Positions 17,688-27,256 of a DNA stretch of 64,000 nucleotides are shown in pieces. Both the position numbers and the translations under genes were made by a program. Source of the stretch: CAYLLE01 sp964384485. Lineage in GTDB: Bacteria > Spirochaetota > Spirochaetia > CAYLLE01. The DNA lies in assembly GCA_964384485.1 (NCBI GenBank), contig CAYLLE010000005.1:1-64000 (forward strand), given 5' to 3'. Below the pieces are notes generated by a model. It saw only the letters and a program-made list of their open reading frames with translations. It was not told where the DNA came from and searched no databases. How positions within the stretch are numbered: position 1 is the first letter of the stretch; every line of letters begins with the position of its first letter.

Positions 17688-19394
17688 ATGAACGAATGGT
17701 TTAAAAGATTAATCGCTAACATAAAAAGACTGTGGGGCAACTGGTCGAATACCCAGAAGATCATCTTCTTCGGGGTATTCGGGGTTGCCCTGCTTGGTAT
17801 TATTCTGCTGGTTACGTTCAGCGCCCAGCCGGGTATGGTGCCGCTTCTCTACAGGTCTATCCAGAATGAAGAAGAGCTCAACTCAATTCTGTTCCGCCTG
17901 GATGAAGAAGGGGTGGAGTACCAGGTAACCGCGGACAGCCGTATTCTGGTGCCGGACGAGCGGGTGGCTCAGCGGATGCGGTCCGTACTCACCCGGGAAG
18001 ACCTGATCCCCGCCGGGACCGATCCTTGGGAATTGTTCGATGTAGACCGGTGGACCGTCACCGATTTTGAACGGAACGTGAATCTGCAGCGGGCCATTGT
18101 CAGGGAGCTGGAACAGCATATCACCGCTCTGGACTCGGTGGACGCGGTCAGCGTGAGCCTGGCAATCCCGGAAGATGAACTTTTTGCCGAAGACCAGGAT
18201 CCGGTGACCGCCTCAGTTGTCATTACCCCCGCTCCCGGTTCCGATCTCGCTGAAAACCGGAAGACCCTGCAGGGTATTGAACGGCTTATCCAGTTTGCCG
18301 TGGAAGGGCTCCAGGCTGAGAACATCATCATCACTAATCACCAGGGAGTTCAGCTGAACGATTTCGCCGGAATGGAAGATTTTGACCGCATCAATTTGAC
18401 GAAGCGGGAGATGGCCCTGAAGCGGGAATACGAACAGGGGCTTATCCGGAACATCGAAAAAGCCCTGGGAAATATTCTGAAGCCGGACCGGGTTGTTGTC
18501 CCGAACATAAACGTCGAAATAGATATGTCCAAAGTTACCGAAGACGTGGAGGAACATTTTCCCATCACCCTGATCGAAGACAACCCCCGGACTCCCTATA
18601 GTGAATTGGAAGTAATCCCAAATGTTCCGATCAGTGAGGAAGTCTTTGAAGAAAGCTACGAGGGACCCGGATTTAATCCGGAGGGACCTCCGGGACAGGA
18701 GGGGCAGACTCCGCCGGCCTATCGGGATCTGGAAATGGGTACCGGAACGTATGACCGGGACAACATCATAACAAACTACGAAATAAATACCCGGCTCATC
18801 TCCCGGGTTAAGAGTCCCGTGGTCGACCGGGTCACGGTTAGTGTCGCAGTCGACGGGAAATGGAGATGGGTGTATAATGAACAAGGCGATCCTGTTGTAA
18901 ATCCCGACGGATCTATAGATCGGGAATATATCCCGGTCACCGATGACCAGCTGGAAAAGTTCGAGGCTCTGGTGCGGGATGCCGTCGGTTACAGCGCCGA
19001 ACGGGGTGATTCTGTGACGGTGGCCCATGTTCCGTTCGACCGGAGCGAGGAGCACGGCTTAGAGGATGAAGTATACGCCCGGCGGCAGCAGATGCAGATG
19101 ATCATCCTGTACGTCCTTATCGGAGTCGCCGTCCTTCTGGTCGCCTTTATCGCGTTCCGGCTCATCTCCCGGGAAGTGGAACGGCGGCGCCGGCTCCGGG
19201 AAGAAGAACTTGCCAGGCAGCATCAGGCTATGCGTGAGGCTGCCCTCCGGAGCGCGGAAGAAGAAAGCGCCGAGGTGGCCATGTCCGTGGAAGAACGGGC
19301 ACGGATGGAGATGCAGGAGAACGCGATCAATATGGCCAGGGAGCATCCCGAGGATGTGGCTCAGCTCATCCGCACCTGGCTGATGGAGGAGTAA
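17688..19394 (+). CDS. fliF: Flagellar MS-ring protein FliF
   Basis: A 568-residue membrane protein forming the MS ring, the platform of the motor. Membrane helices lie at about residues 25-47 and 467-490. Between them are ring-building motifs (YRSIQNEEELNSILFRLDEEG, LEQHITALDSVDAVSVSLAIPEDELF in pieces). The last 30 residues (AINMAREHPEDVAQLIRTWL) bind FliG. A strong SD GGGGAGGGGAG precedes the ATG. fliG follows after 4 nt. Confidence 0.97.
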   Translation: MNEWFKRLIANIKRLWGNWSNTQKIIFFGVFGVALLGIILLVTFSAQPGMVPLLYRSIQNEEELNSILFRLDEEGVEYQVTADSRILVPDERVAQRMRSVLTREDLIPAGTDPWELFDVDRWTVTDFERNVNLQRAIVRELEQHITALDSVDAVSVSLAIPEDELFAEDQDPVTASVVITPAPGSDLAENRKTLQGIERLIQFAVEGLQAENIIITNHQGVQLNDFAGMEDFDRINLTKREMALKREYEQGLIRNIEKALGNILKPDRVVVPNINVEIDMSKVTEDVEEHFPITLIEDNPRTPYSELEVIPNVPISEEVFEESYEGPGFNPEGPPGQEGQTPPAYRDLEMGTGTYDRDNIITNYEINTRLISRVKSPVVDRVTVSVAVDGKWRWVYNEQGDPVVNPDGSIDREYIPVTDDQLEKFEALVRDAVGYSAERGDSVTVAHVPFDRSEEHGLEDEVYARRQQMQMIILYVLIGVAVLLVAFIAFRLISREVERRRRLREEELARQHQAMREAALRSAEEESAEVAMSVEERARMEMQENAINMAREHPEDVAQLIRTWLMEE

Positions 19395-19398
19395 TAAT

Positions 19399-20463
19399 AT
19401 GAACAGAGGCGGTGGATCGGGTGCCCAGGCGGCTCCCGCGGGACGCAAAAGTTCAGGACATAGAAAAGAATTAACCGGCAGGCAGAAGGCGGCAATCTTT
19501 CTGGTAACGATCGGTTCGGAAGTATCCGCAGAAATATTCAAACACCTCCGTGAAGACGAGATCGAATCACTCACCTTCGAAATAGCCCGGCTTGAGACCA
19601 TCGATTCGGAAGAGCGGGACCGGGTGCTTACCGAGTTCCAGGAACTGATGATGGCTCAGGATTTCATTACCACCGGCGGTATCGATTACGCCCGGGAGCT
19701 CCTGGAAAAATCACTGGGATCACAAAAAGCGGTGGACATCATCAACCGGCTGACATCGAGTCTGCAGGTCAGGCCTTTCGATTTTATCCGGCGGACCGAT
19801 CCGTCCCATCTGCTTAACTTCATACAGACCGAGCATCCTCAGACAATCGCGCTCATTCTGGCCTTTTTGGAGCCCCAGAAGGCGTCGGTGATTCTTTCCA
19901 GTCTGGATCATGAAATTCAGTCCAACGTATCCAAACGGATCGCGACAATGGAGCGGACCGACCCGAATGTTCTCCGGGAAGTGGAACGGGTTCTGGAGAA
20001 GAAGCTTTCTACCCTGTCCTCGGAAGATTATACCTCCGCGGGAGGAGTGGAGAGCATCGTGGAAATCCTCAACCTGGTGGACCGGTCCACGGAGAAGGCG
20101 ATTATCGAATCCTTGGAGGAAGAAGATCCGGAACTGGCGGAAGAGATCAAGAAGCGGATGTTCATCTTCGAAGATATTGTTATGCTGGATGACCGGGCAA
20201 TTCAGAAGGTTATGCGGGAAGTTGATACCGCGGAACTCGCAAAAGCGCTCAAATCGGTTGATTCCGAGGTGCAGGACAAGATTTTCCGGAACCAGTCAAA
20301 ACGCGCCGCCACACTGCTCAAAGAAGATATGGAATATATGGGACCCATCCGGATGAAGGATGTGGAAGAAGCTCAGCAGAAGATCGTTTCCATTATACGG
20401 AAACTGGAAGAGCAGGGCGAAATTGTGGTTGCCCGGACCGGAGAAGACGAACTGGTTGTCTGA
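19399..20463 (+). CDS. fliG: Flagellar motor switch protein FliG (operon-type, FliG2-like)
   Basis: A 354-residue rotor protein that binds FliF by its N-domain, FliM by its middle domain (FIQTEHPQTIALILAFLEP, the EHPQ motif) and the stator MotA by its C-domain (FEDIVMLDDRAIQKVMREVD, FRNQSKRAATLLKEDMEYM). A disordered 30-residue basic start rich in Gly, Ala and Lys precedes the N-domain. Spirochaetes typically have two FliG proteins; the copy in this operon corresponds by position to FliG2, the motor-active one. A strong SD (GGAGG) precedes the ATG. Confidence 0.96.
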   Translation: MNRGGGSGAQAAPAGRKSSGHRKELTGRQKAAIFLVTIGSEVSAEIFKHLREDEIESLTFEIARLETIDSEERDRVLTEFQELMMAQDFITTGGIDYARELLEKSLGSQKAVDIINRLTSSLQVRPFDFIRRTDPSHLLNFIQTEHPQTIALILAFLEPQKASVILSSLDHEIQSNVSKRIATMERTDPNVLREVERVLEKKLSTLSSEDYTSAGGVESIVEILNLVDRSTEKAIIESLEEEDPELAEEIKKRMFIFEDIVMLDDRAIQKVMREVDTAELAKALKSVDSEVQDKIFRNQSKRAATLLKEDMEYMGPIRMKDVEEAQQKIVSIIRKLEEQGEIVVARTGEDELVV

Positions 20464-20499
20464 TCCGGCCCGATTTCCGGAAAGGGAGGATAATAATCC

Positions 20500-21426
20500 T
20501 TGGCAAAGAATGTTTTTAGATCAAATGAAGTCAGGTATCTCAACAATAAGGTGTTTGTGAGCCCGCCTGAAAAGGCGGCTCCAACTGTCTCGGAAATTGA
20601 AGAAATTGAAGAATATTCAGGACCTACCGCGGATGATCTCCGCCGGGAAGCGGAAGAGTTTAAGGCCCGTTGGGAAAATGAGCGGGAAGCAATGATATCC
20701 GGCGCAAAAACCGAAGCGGAAACGATCATTAAAGAGGCCGAAGAAGCAGCTTTCGAGGAAGTGCAGAAACGGAACGAAGAAGCGTCTGAAACAAAGCAGA
20801 AAGCGGAGGCCGAGGCGGAACGTATTGTCGGGGAAGCCCGGGCTGAAGCAGAAAAGATTGTAAAAGAAGCGGAAGAAAAAAAACAGCGGGAAAGCGAGGA
20901 TGCGAGGGAAAACGCCCTCAAGGAAGGCCGGGAGGAAGGTTTCCGGGAGGGAAGGGAAGAGGCTGAGAGGCTGATCCAGCGTCTCCATGTCATCCTGGAC
21001 AAAGCTATCCAGAGAAGGGCGGAGATCCTTGAAGAATCCGAAGCCCAGGTTGTTCAGCTGGTGCTGGCTATCGCGAAAAAAGTGGTGAAGGTCATATCGG
21101 AAAATCAGAAAAATGTCGTTCTTAACAACATTATACAGGCGCTGCGAAAACTCAAATCAAAATCTGATATTGTCATCAGGGTAAACATCATAGACCTAAA
21201 ACTCACGACACAGCACACAAAAGAGTTTATGGAACGGATCGAGAGTGTCCGGAACGTGACGGTACTTGAAGACTCCACGGTTGATCCCGGGGGATGTATC
21301 ATTGAAACCGACTTCGGGCAGATCGATGCCAGAATATCTTCTCAGCTCCGGGAGATGGAGGAGCGGATCCTGGACCTGCTTCCCATCAGGATGAAGGAAG
21401 AAGAAAAACCGAATAAAGGAAGCTGA
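20500..21426 (+). CDS. fliH: Flagellar export regulator FliH
   Basis: A 308-residue protein that dimerises and holds the export ATPase FliI. The middle (about 45-165) is a long Glu/Ala-rich coiled coil ending in a glycine-repeat helix GREEGFREGREEAERL (GxxxGxxxG), a known FliH trait. The C-terminal FliI-binding domain follows (VVQLVLAIAKKVVKVI, then DPGGCIIETDFGQIDARI). It starts with TTG at 20500 after GGGAGGA; no ATG or GTG in frame fits better. Spirochaete FliH forms the spokes of the cytoplasmic export complex. Confidence 0.93.
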   Translation: MAKNVFRSNEVRYLNNKVFVSPPEKAAPTVSEIEEIEEYSGPTADDLRREAEEFKARWENEREAMISGAKTEAETIIKEAEEAAFEEVQKRNEEASETKQKAEAEAERIVGEARAEAEKIVKEAEEKKQRESEDARENALKEGREEGFREGREEAERLIQRLHVILDKAIQRRAEILEESEAQVVQLVLAIAKKVVKVISENQKNVVLNNIIQALRKLKSKSDIVIRVNIIDLKLTTQHTKEFMERIESVRNVTVLEDSTVDPGGCIIETDFGQIDARISSQLREMEERILDLLPIRMKEEEKPNKGS

Positions 21427-21428
21427 TA

Positions 21429-22754
21429 TTGAGTCTTTTAGATAAATACGTCCATCTGATAGACACCACGGAACCCATAAAATATTCCGGTTCGGTAAAG
21501 CGGGTTCAGGGGCTGCTGATCGAAAGTCTGGGACCTCAGGCGGAGGTCGGAGAACTCTGCAGAATCGAGACGAAAAACGGTGATGTGTTGGGTGAAGTGG
21601 TGGGCCTTAAAGGCAGTACCGTACAGCTTATGCCCTTTACCGAAACTGCCGGTATAGAAGTGGGCTGCCAGGTAACGGCCACGGGAGACTGCCTCTCCGT
21701 GCCGGTTTCGGAAGCTCTTCTGGGCCGGGTTCTGGACGGTATGGGAAAACCTATAGACGGAAAGCCGGACATTTTTCCGGAGAACACCTATCCGTGTATG
21801 AGTAATCCCCCCCGGGTACTGGACCGGCACCCGATCAGGGAACAGATTGTTACCGGCGTCCGGGCTCTGGATGTGCTTAACGCGGTGGGGAAGGGACAGC
21901 GTCTCGGGATTTTCTCGGGGAGCGGAGTCGGTAAATCCACCCTCCTGGGTATGATCGCCCGGAATACTTCGGCCGACATGAACGTGATCGCGATGATCGG
22001 TGAACGGGGACGGGAGGTGCGTGAATTTATCGAAAACGATCTTGGACCGGAAGGTTTGGCAAAATCGGTGGTAATCGTTTCAACCTCCAACAGTCCCCCC
22101 CTCTCCCGACTCCGGGGCGCCTTTGTCGCGACGGCAGTGGCTGAATATTTCAGGGATCAGGGAAAAGATGTAATGCTCCTCTTTGATTCGGTGACCCGGT
22201 TTGCCTGGGCACAGCGTGAAATCGGTCTGGCCATCGGTGAACCACCGGCGACCAGGGGATTCACCCCGTCCGTTTTTTCCATCCTGCCTAAACTCCTGGA
22301 ACGGAGCGGGACTTCGGCAAACGGAACGATTACCGGGTTTTATTCCATTCTCGTCGAAGGCGATGACATGAACGAACCTGTCTCAGACGCGGTTCGGGGA
22401 ATCCTTGACGGCCATCTCGTCCTGAGCCGGAGATTGGCCCAGCGGTACCATTATCCTGCTATCGATATCCTTTCCTCTCTTTCTCGGCTTGCCAATAAGA
22501 TCTGCAGCCCCGAAATACTCCGGGCAGCGTCATACATAAGGCGGCTCATGGCGGTATATGCCGAATCCGAAGACCTGATAAACGTCGGTGCTTATGTGAA
22601 GGGCAGTAATAAAGAGATAGATACCGCGATTGATAAAATAAATTATATAAACCAGTTCTTACGTCAGGAAATTACCGAAAAAGCAGCGTTGGAAGATTCC
22701 AATAACCAGGCCCTTGCACTTACCGATCAGGAAGAACGTCCTCAGGAATCATAA
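21429..22754 (+). CDS. fliI: Flagellum-specific export ATPase FliI
   Basis: A 441-residue F1-beta-like ATPase powering the type III flagellar export. Walker A GIFSGSGVGKSTLLG lies near residue 160, Walker B VMLLFDSVTRFAWAQREIG near 242. SGTSANGTITGFYSILVEGDD and the C-terminal ARVEE-like helix are typical. It starts with TTG at 21429 just after the fliH stop, with AAGGAAG overlapping the fliH end. fliJ follows after 58 nt. Confidence 0.97.
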   Translation: MSLLDKYVHLIDTTEPIKYSGSVKRVQGLLIESLGPQAEVGELCRIETKNGDVLGEVVGLKGSTVQLMPFTETAGIEVGCQVTATGDCLSVPVSEALLGRVLDGMGKPIDGKPDIFPENTYPCMSNPPRVLDRHPIREQIVTGVRALDVLNAVGKGQRLGIFSGSGVGKSTLLGMIARNTSADMNVIAMIGERGREVREFIENDLGPEGLAKSVVIVSTSNSPPLSRLRGAFVATAVAEYFRDQGKDVMLLFDSVTRFAWAQREIGLAIGEPPATRGFTPSVFSILPKLLERSGTSANGTITGFYSILVEGDDMNEPVSDAVRGILDGHLVLSRRLAQRYHYPAIDILSSLSRLANKICSPEILRAASYIRRLMAVYAESEDLINVGAYVKGSNKEIDTAIDKINYINQFLRQEITEKAALEDSNNQALALTDQEERPQES

Positions 22755-22812
22755 TAATTCCGCGGCAGGACCCGCTGATTTTCCGGGACGTAAACTATGA
22801 CGGGAGGGGAAA

Positions 22813-23286
22813 ATGAGGAGATTCCGGTTCAAACTGGAAAAAGTTCTTGAGCTGCGTAAAAATACCGAACGGGAGTGGGAACTCAAGCTTGCCCGTATTT
22901 CCGGTATATGCATCAATCTAAAATCTAAAATAGAAGCTCTCACGGAAGAGAAATCCCGGATCAGCGCCATGAAAGTGGAAACCGGGGATGACGGCGCTCT
23001 GCTGCTCGATATGTCCGGACGGAAGGCCCGGGAAAACTACGTTTCCCGTCTCACCCTGGAGATTGGAAAGCTTAACCGGGAACTGGAAGCTCGGGAAAAA
23101 GAGCGGAGTGAAATTAAAGACGGATACCTTAAAGCTTCCCGGGAGCGGAAAGTGCTCGATAAACTTAAAGAGAAAAAAGCCGATGATTATTATAAGGAAC
23201 AGCTGGGTGAGGAACAGTCTGTAACTGACGATGTTGCTTCCCGGATGTCGGTGAGAAATGGAGAGCAGGACAATGAAGAATCCTAA
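22813..23286 (+). CDS. fliJ: Flagellar export chaperone FliJ
   Basis: A 157-residue, almost entirely helical and highly charged protein. FRFKLEKVLELRKNTE at the N-terminus matches FliJ, and the rest is antiparallel coiled coil. FliJ sits in the FliI hexamer like the gamma subunit of F1 and activates the export gate. It is called flbA in older Borrelia literature. The SD is GGGAGGGG. The end overlaps the start of flbB by 14 nt. Confidence 0.88.
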   Translation: MRRFRFKLEKVLELRKNTEREWELKLARISGICINLKSKIEALTEEKSRISAMKVETGDDGALLLDMSGRKARENYVSRLTLEIGKLNRELEAREKERSEIKDGYLKASRERKVLDKLKEKKADDYYKEQLGEEQSVTDDVASRMSVRNGEQDNEES

Positions 23287-23905
23287 AATAACCCCCAAGG
23301 TCGGTGCCGCTCCCAGGATAATACTGTTGATTCTCCTGCTCCTTGTACTTTTTTCAGGGGGACTGCTTTGGTTTGACTATCTTGGGATCCTGAACATCCG
23401 GGACAGGTTCGGTCCTGTACTAAACTTTCTCGGTTTGGAACGGCGGCCTGCCCTGGAGGCGGGAGCTGATCCGCTTCTCCTGGAAGGTGAACGGCTTGCA
23501 AAACTGGAGGAAGCTCTGGAGATCCGGGCTCAAAACCTTGATGAGCGTGAACAGGCTCTGCAGCAGCAGGAAGAGAATTTTCAGCAGAAGCTCGGGGAAC
23601 TTGAAGAACTTGAAGAATCGCTTAACGAGCGGATAAGTACATTCGAGGCCCGTTTGGAAACATATAATGATGAACGTGCTAACCTTCAAAGGATTTCTGC
23701 CGATCTAGTAGGTATGAGGCCGGAAGAAGCGGTTGAAATTCTCTCCGGTTATGATGATCAGCTTCTAATTGATGTACTTCGGGTTACCGAAGAAGTCGCT
23801 GAAGAAGCGGGAGAGCTTTCGATGGTTTCGGTTTGGCTTTCCCGAATGGATCCGGTACGTGTCGCGGAGATCCAGCGCAAGATGGTGATAAAACCGAACG
23901 GTTAA
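23273..23905 (+). CDS. flbB: Flagellar collar protein FlbB (MotE/YlxF-like)
   Basis: A 210-residue membrane-anchored protein. One membrane helix lies at about residues 13-33, followed by a long Glu/Gln-rich coiled coil (about 70-135). The compact C-terminal domain (MRPEEAVEILSGYDDQLLIDVL then VSVWLSRMDPVRVAEIQRKM, in pieces) resembles the MgtE-N/MotE fold. In Borrelia, FlbB is known to be the base of the spirochaete-specific periplasmic collar that helps stator assembly. The position between fliJ and fliK equals flbB in Borrelia and ylxF in Bacillus. The ATG at 23273 was preferred over 23258 because AGCAGG lies before it; the choice is not certain. Confidence 0.85.
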   Translation: MKNPKITPKVGAAPRIILLILLLLVLFSGGLLWFDYLGILNIRDRFGPVLNFLGLERRPALEAGADPLLLEGERLAKLEEALEIRAQNLDEREQALQQQEENFQQKLGELEELEESLNERISTFEARLETYNDERANLQRISADLVGMRPEEAVEILSGYDDQLLIDVLRVTEEVAEEAGELSMVSVWLSRMDPVRVAEIQRKMVIKPNG

Positions 23906-23922
23906 TCTTGGAGGAAACGCAG

Positions 23923-25368
23923 TTGGACAGTTTTTTAGTGACCATGACTCCCTCTACTGCTGAAAAACAGCCCCCCCATGCTCAAAGAGAAGCTTCTGCA
24001 GCGGGAATAGAAACCGGTCTGAGCCCGTTCGAGGTGCAGCTCTCCAGAGAAATGGAGAAAACTTCCCGGGAGCGGGAATCCGCCGGAAACAGACCGGAAA
24101 CAGAAACATCGGCGGAAAAACCCGAGGAAACGCCCGCGGAAGCATCGGATGAAAAGACCGGCCGGCCCGCTGAGCCGGAGACCGACGCGAAATCAGCCGA
24201 TAATCCGGAAAAGCAATCCGAAAAGGAAGGAGTCGAATCCGGTGAAGAAGCTCCCGTTTTGTTCCGGGTCGGAATCAGAAAAAATCAGCCCGTACAGGCG
24301 GAAAAAGATAAAGCAGCATCGGATAAAAGCAAACAAGTCCCGGTTAAACCTGTCCCGGCGAAAATTGCCCATGTCAAGAAGCAGGAACCGGATAAGCCGC
24401 CTGGAGAAGCAGAAGCGTATATTCATGAAAAACCGGAGAGTAAAAAGAAATCATTTACCGGAGATAAAGAAAATCAGAAAACCGGTAAGGTTATAAAAGA
24501 TGCCGAAGTAAAGGCGGATCAGACCCGGTCGGGCAGTATTGATGAGAAAAGTGTAAAAGAGCCGGTTAAAGGCCGGATATCGGAAAAGACGGATATTGCG
24601 CCGTCTCCGGAGAAGGCTGAAAGCGGGGACGGGGCGGAAAAGTCCGTTATGAACCGGGTCAGACCGGAACAGCAGGAGATAAAAGCGGGGGAAGGTCCGC
24701 GGGAAGGAGTGATCTTTACCCGGAAAGCCGAAGGTCCGGACCGCGGATTCAGCCTTAATGTGACCGATTGGAGAACGCCGGCGGATAAAGGCGGAGCAAA
24801 ACAAAGCAAACATGTTACGAAAACATCCACCGTCGAATCACAGGGTCCGGATATTTCTGCTTCAAAAAGTGATGTTTCTGCTAAGGGATCTTTTCAGCTT
24901 CGCCAGGAAGCTGAGCCCCCGGCTTCTCAGTTTCAGCGGGTATTCAGGAACGTTCAGGAACAGATGCAGGGTGATTTTGTCCGGTCGGCGCGTCTGGTTT
25001 TGAAAAACGCCGGAAACGGAGAAATCCGTCTGCTCCTCCGGCCCGAGGAGCTCGGAAGCGTCAGGATTAAAATGGAAGTCGGAGATAACCGGATAACCGG
25101 CAGAATCATTGTGGATTCACCGCAGGCCAGGGAAACCATGGAGCAGAACCTGCCAAGTCTCTACAAGGCTCTTAAGGAGAGCGGATTTGAATCCGCCTCC
25201 CTGGATATTTCCCTGGGCAACCGGGAAGACGGCGGAGAGGCCGGAAACAGAAGTAAAAGGAACAGTGAAACCGGAAACATCCGGCAGGCAGCCGGAGAAT
25301 TCGAGCTGAATACGGTATTTGCCGATATAAGTACTCAAGATAATATGCTTGTCAATTTGATGGTTTAG
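23923..25368 (+). CDS. fliK: Flagellar hook-length control protein FliK
   Basis: A 481-residue molecular ruler that measures hook length and flips export specificity through FlhB. The first 350 residues are low-complexity and rich in Lys, Glu, Pro and Ser, so probably disordered. The C-terminal domain (about 380-465) is the Flg_hook domain, with GEIRLLLRPEELGSVRIKM and ARETMEQNLPSLYKALKESG. The start is TTG at 23923 with a good GGAGGAA; the frame is open upstream but overlaps flbB. It corresponds to flbC of Borrelia. Codon use in the disordered part is lysine/glutamate biased rather than foreign. Confidence 0.9.
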   Translation: MDSFLVTMTPSTAEKQPPHAQREASAAGIETGLSPFEVQLSREMEKTSRERESAGNRPETETSAEKPEETPAEASDEKTGRPAEPETDAKSADNPEKQSEKEGVESGEEAPVLFRVGIRKNQPVQAEKDKAASDKSKQVPVKPVPAKIAHVKKQEPDKPPGEAEAYIHEKPESKKKSFTGDKENQKTGKVIKDAEVKADQTRSGSIDEKSVKEPVKGRISEKTDIAPSPEKAESGDGAEKSVMNRVRPEQQEIKAGEGPREGVIFTRKAEGPDRGFSLNVTDWRTPADKGGAKQSKHVTKTSTVESQGPDISASKSDVSAKGSFQLRQEAEPPASQFQRVFRNVQEQMQGDFVRSARLVLKNAGNGEIRLLLRPEELGSVRIKMEVGDNRITGRIIVDSPQARETMEQNLPSLYKALKESGFESASLDISLGNREDGGEAGNRSKRNSETGNIRQAAGEFELNTVFADISTQDNMLVNLMV

Positions 25369-25384
25369 GAGGAACGGAAGGGAT

Positions 25385-25837
25385 ATGGATTTTTCCACGT
25401 TAATGAACAATCAGGAAGTTTCAGTGCTCAAATCCCAGGTCAAGGGGATGAATGATGCGATCCTGGGTGAGCGGACAGTAAAGCAGGAACTGGGAAAGGA
25501 TGATTTTTTACAGCTCCTCCTTACCCAGCTCACTCATCAGGATCCGACGGAACCGCTGGAGGACAAGGAGTTTATCGCCCAGATGGCTCAGTTCTCCACT
25601 CTGGAACAGATGAGCAACATGAGCCGCCAATTCACGGAAATGGCGGGACTCCTCTCTTCCAGTGAGGCCATGAGTCTCTTAGGACGAGATGTCCGGATTA
25701 TAGCGGACGGCGCGGAAGTAACCGGTACCGTTCAGGAAGTACGCCGAGGGGAGTTTCCCCAGGTACTCGTTAATGGAACATACTACGATTTTGCCGCTGT
25801 AGACGGGGTACTCTCCCGCGGCGGCAAGGAAGAATAA
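25385..25837 (+). CDS. flgD: Flagellar hook capping protein FlgD
   Basis: A 150-residue hook scaffold. The conserved N-terminal FlgD domain contains GKDDFLQLLLTQLTHQDPTEP and FIAQMAQFSTLEQM. The short C-terminal part looks like the Tudor-like domain only, so it is shorter than enterobacterial FlgD (about 230 residues), as is usual in spirochaetes. It caps the growing hook and lies directly before flgE. Confidence 0.94.
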   Translation: MDFSTLMNNQEVSVLKSQVKGMNDAILGERTVKQELGKDDFLQLLLTQLTHQDPTEPLEDKEFIAQMAQFSTLEQMSNMSRQFTEMAGLLSSSEAMSLLGRDVRIIADGAEVTGTVQEVRRGEFPQVLVNGTYYDFAAVDGVLSRGGKEE

Positions 25838-25849
25838 GGAGGCGCCACT

Positions 25850-27244
25850 ATGATGCGGTCGTTGTACTCCGGAGTTTCCGGACTGCAGAATCATCAGACA
25901 AAAATGGATGTTATCGGAAACAATATATCCAATGTAAATACAACCGGTTTTAAAAAGAACCGGGTGATCTTTCAGGATATGCTCTATCAAACCCTGTCGG
26001 GAGCAGCACGTCCCCGGGAAGAAGTAGGCGGTGTAGACCCTAAACAGGTGGGATTGGGAATGACAATTGCCAGTACCGATACCGTTCATACCCAGGGATC
26101 TCTTCAAACGACTGGTAAAGCCGAGGATGTCGCCATCAACGGAAACGGTTTTTTTGTACTCAGGAAAGGAGACCAGCTCTACTACACCAGGGACGGATCT
26201 TTCGGGATCGATGAAGAGGGAATGTTCGTAAATCCCGCGAACGGAATGCGGGTCCAGGGATGGCAGGCAGAAACGGTGGACGGCAATACAACGATCAACA
26301 CCTCGGCGGAACTTCAGGACTTGGTAATTCCGGTAGGAAGCAAGGACCCGGCAGCCTCTACCTCAATGGTGGAACTGGCGTGCAACCTGAACAAGAACCT
26401 TCCCGAAATCCCCCCCGGCGCCACTCTGGAGGATGTGGACGCAGGGACCCGGGTTGTTACCCACAACATATACGATTCCATGGGAAACACCCACCAGCTC
26501 AGGGTAGAATTCACCAAAGTAGTTGGTGAAACCAACCAATGGCAGGCAGCCGTTACGGTTGATCCCGATTCGGAAACGCCCACAAATACCCTGGTAAATA
26601 TCGGCGGTGTGGATGCCGAGCCATCCAACATTTTTACCATGGAATTTTCTAATGACGGTACCCTGCTTCAGGTTACCGACGCCGCGGGAGACGTTATTGA
26701 CGCGGGAAACCTTGCGGTGGATGTGTCGTTTGATGTGCTGCAGGCTACCCCGCCGGTTGAAGGTGGACCTCCCCTGCGGCAGGATTTCCAGTTAAACCTC
26801 GGTGAGGCAGGATCGTTTGTAGACTCCATGACTCAGTATGCTTCACCGACTTCAACGAAGGTTTTTGCCCAGAACGGCAACGGTATGGGATACCTTGAAT
26901 CGTTCCGGATCGACCAGAGCGGAATAATTACGGGTGTATTCTCTAACGGCACCAACCGTCCTCTGGGTCAACTTGCTCTGGGCAGTTTCACAAACCCGGG
27001 GGGACTGGAAAAAATCGGAGAAAACAATTTCGCGGAGACAATCAACTCCGGAATAGCGGATATCGGACCTTCCGGTATTGCCGGGAAGGGAAAGGTCATA
27101 GCCGGAACTCTGGAAATGAGTAATGTCGATTTGGCGGAACAGTTCACCGATATGATTGTTACTCAGCGGGGATTTCAGGCCAACTCTCGGACCATAACCA
27201 CCTCCGACCAGATGCTTCAGGAACTTTTGAATCTGAAACGGTAA
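25850..27244 (+). CDS. flgE: Flagellar hook protein FlgE with lysinoalanine cross-link residues
   Basis: A 464-residue hook subunit. The N-terminus has the rod/hook signature NNISNVNTTGFKKNRVIF, and the C-terminus ends DLAEQFTDMIVTQRGFQANSRTITT (in pieces) with LQELLNLKR. Numbered from the first ATG, Lys165 (in GSKDPAAS) and Cys178 (in ELACNLNKNLP) fall where treponemal FlgE forms the Lys165-Cys178 lysinoalanine cross-link. This covalent link stiffens spirochaete hooks and is needed for motility. There are two adjacent ATG codons; AAGGAGG favours 25850. A strong hairpin follows the stop. Confidence 0.97.
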   Translation: MMRSLYSGVSGLQNHQTKMDVIGNNISNVNTTGFKKNRVIFQDMLYQTLSGAARPREEVGGVDPKQVGLGMTIASTDTVHTQGSLQTTGKAEDVAINGNGFFVLRKGDQLYYTRDGSFGIDEEGMFVNPANGMRVQGWQAETVDGNTTINTSAELQDLVIPVGSKDPAASTSMVELACNLNKNLPEIPPGATLEDVDAGTRVVTHNIYDSMGNTHQLRVEFTKVVGETNQWQAAVTVDPDSETPTNTLVNIGGVDAEPSNIFTMEFSNDGTLLQVTDAAGDVIDAGNLAVDVSFDVLQATPPVEGGPPLRQDFQLNLGEAGSFVDSMTQYASPTSTKVFAQNGNGMGYLESFRIDQSGIITGVFSNGTNRPLGQLALGSFTNPGGLEKIGENNFAETINSGIADIGPSGIAGKGKVIAGTLEMSNVDLAEQFTDMIVTQRGFQANSRTITTSDQMLQELLNLKR

Positions 27245-27256
27245 TTTTTGATGCCG

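Noticed and set aside
23833..23922. N-terminal extension of FliK by 30 codons
   Set aside because: It would overlap the coding end of flbB and lacks an SD, while TTG at 23923 has a strong GGAGGAA.
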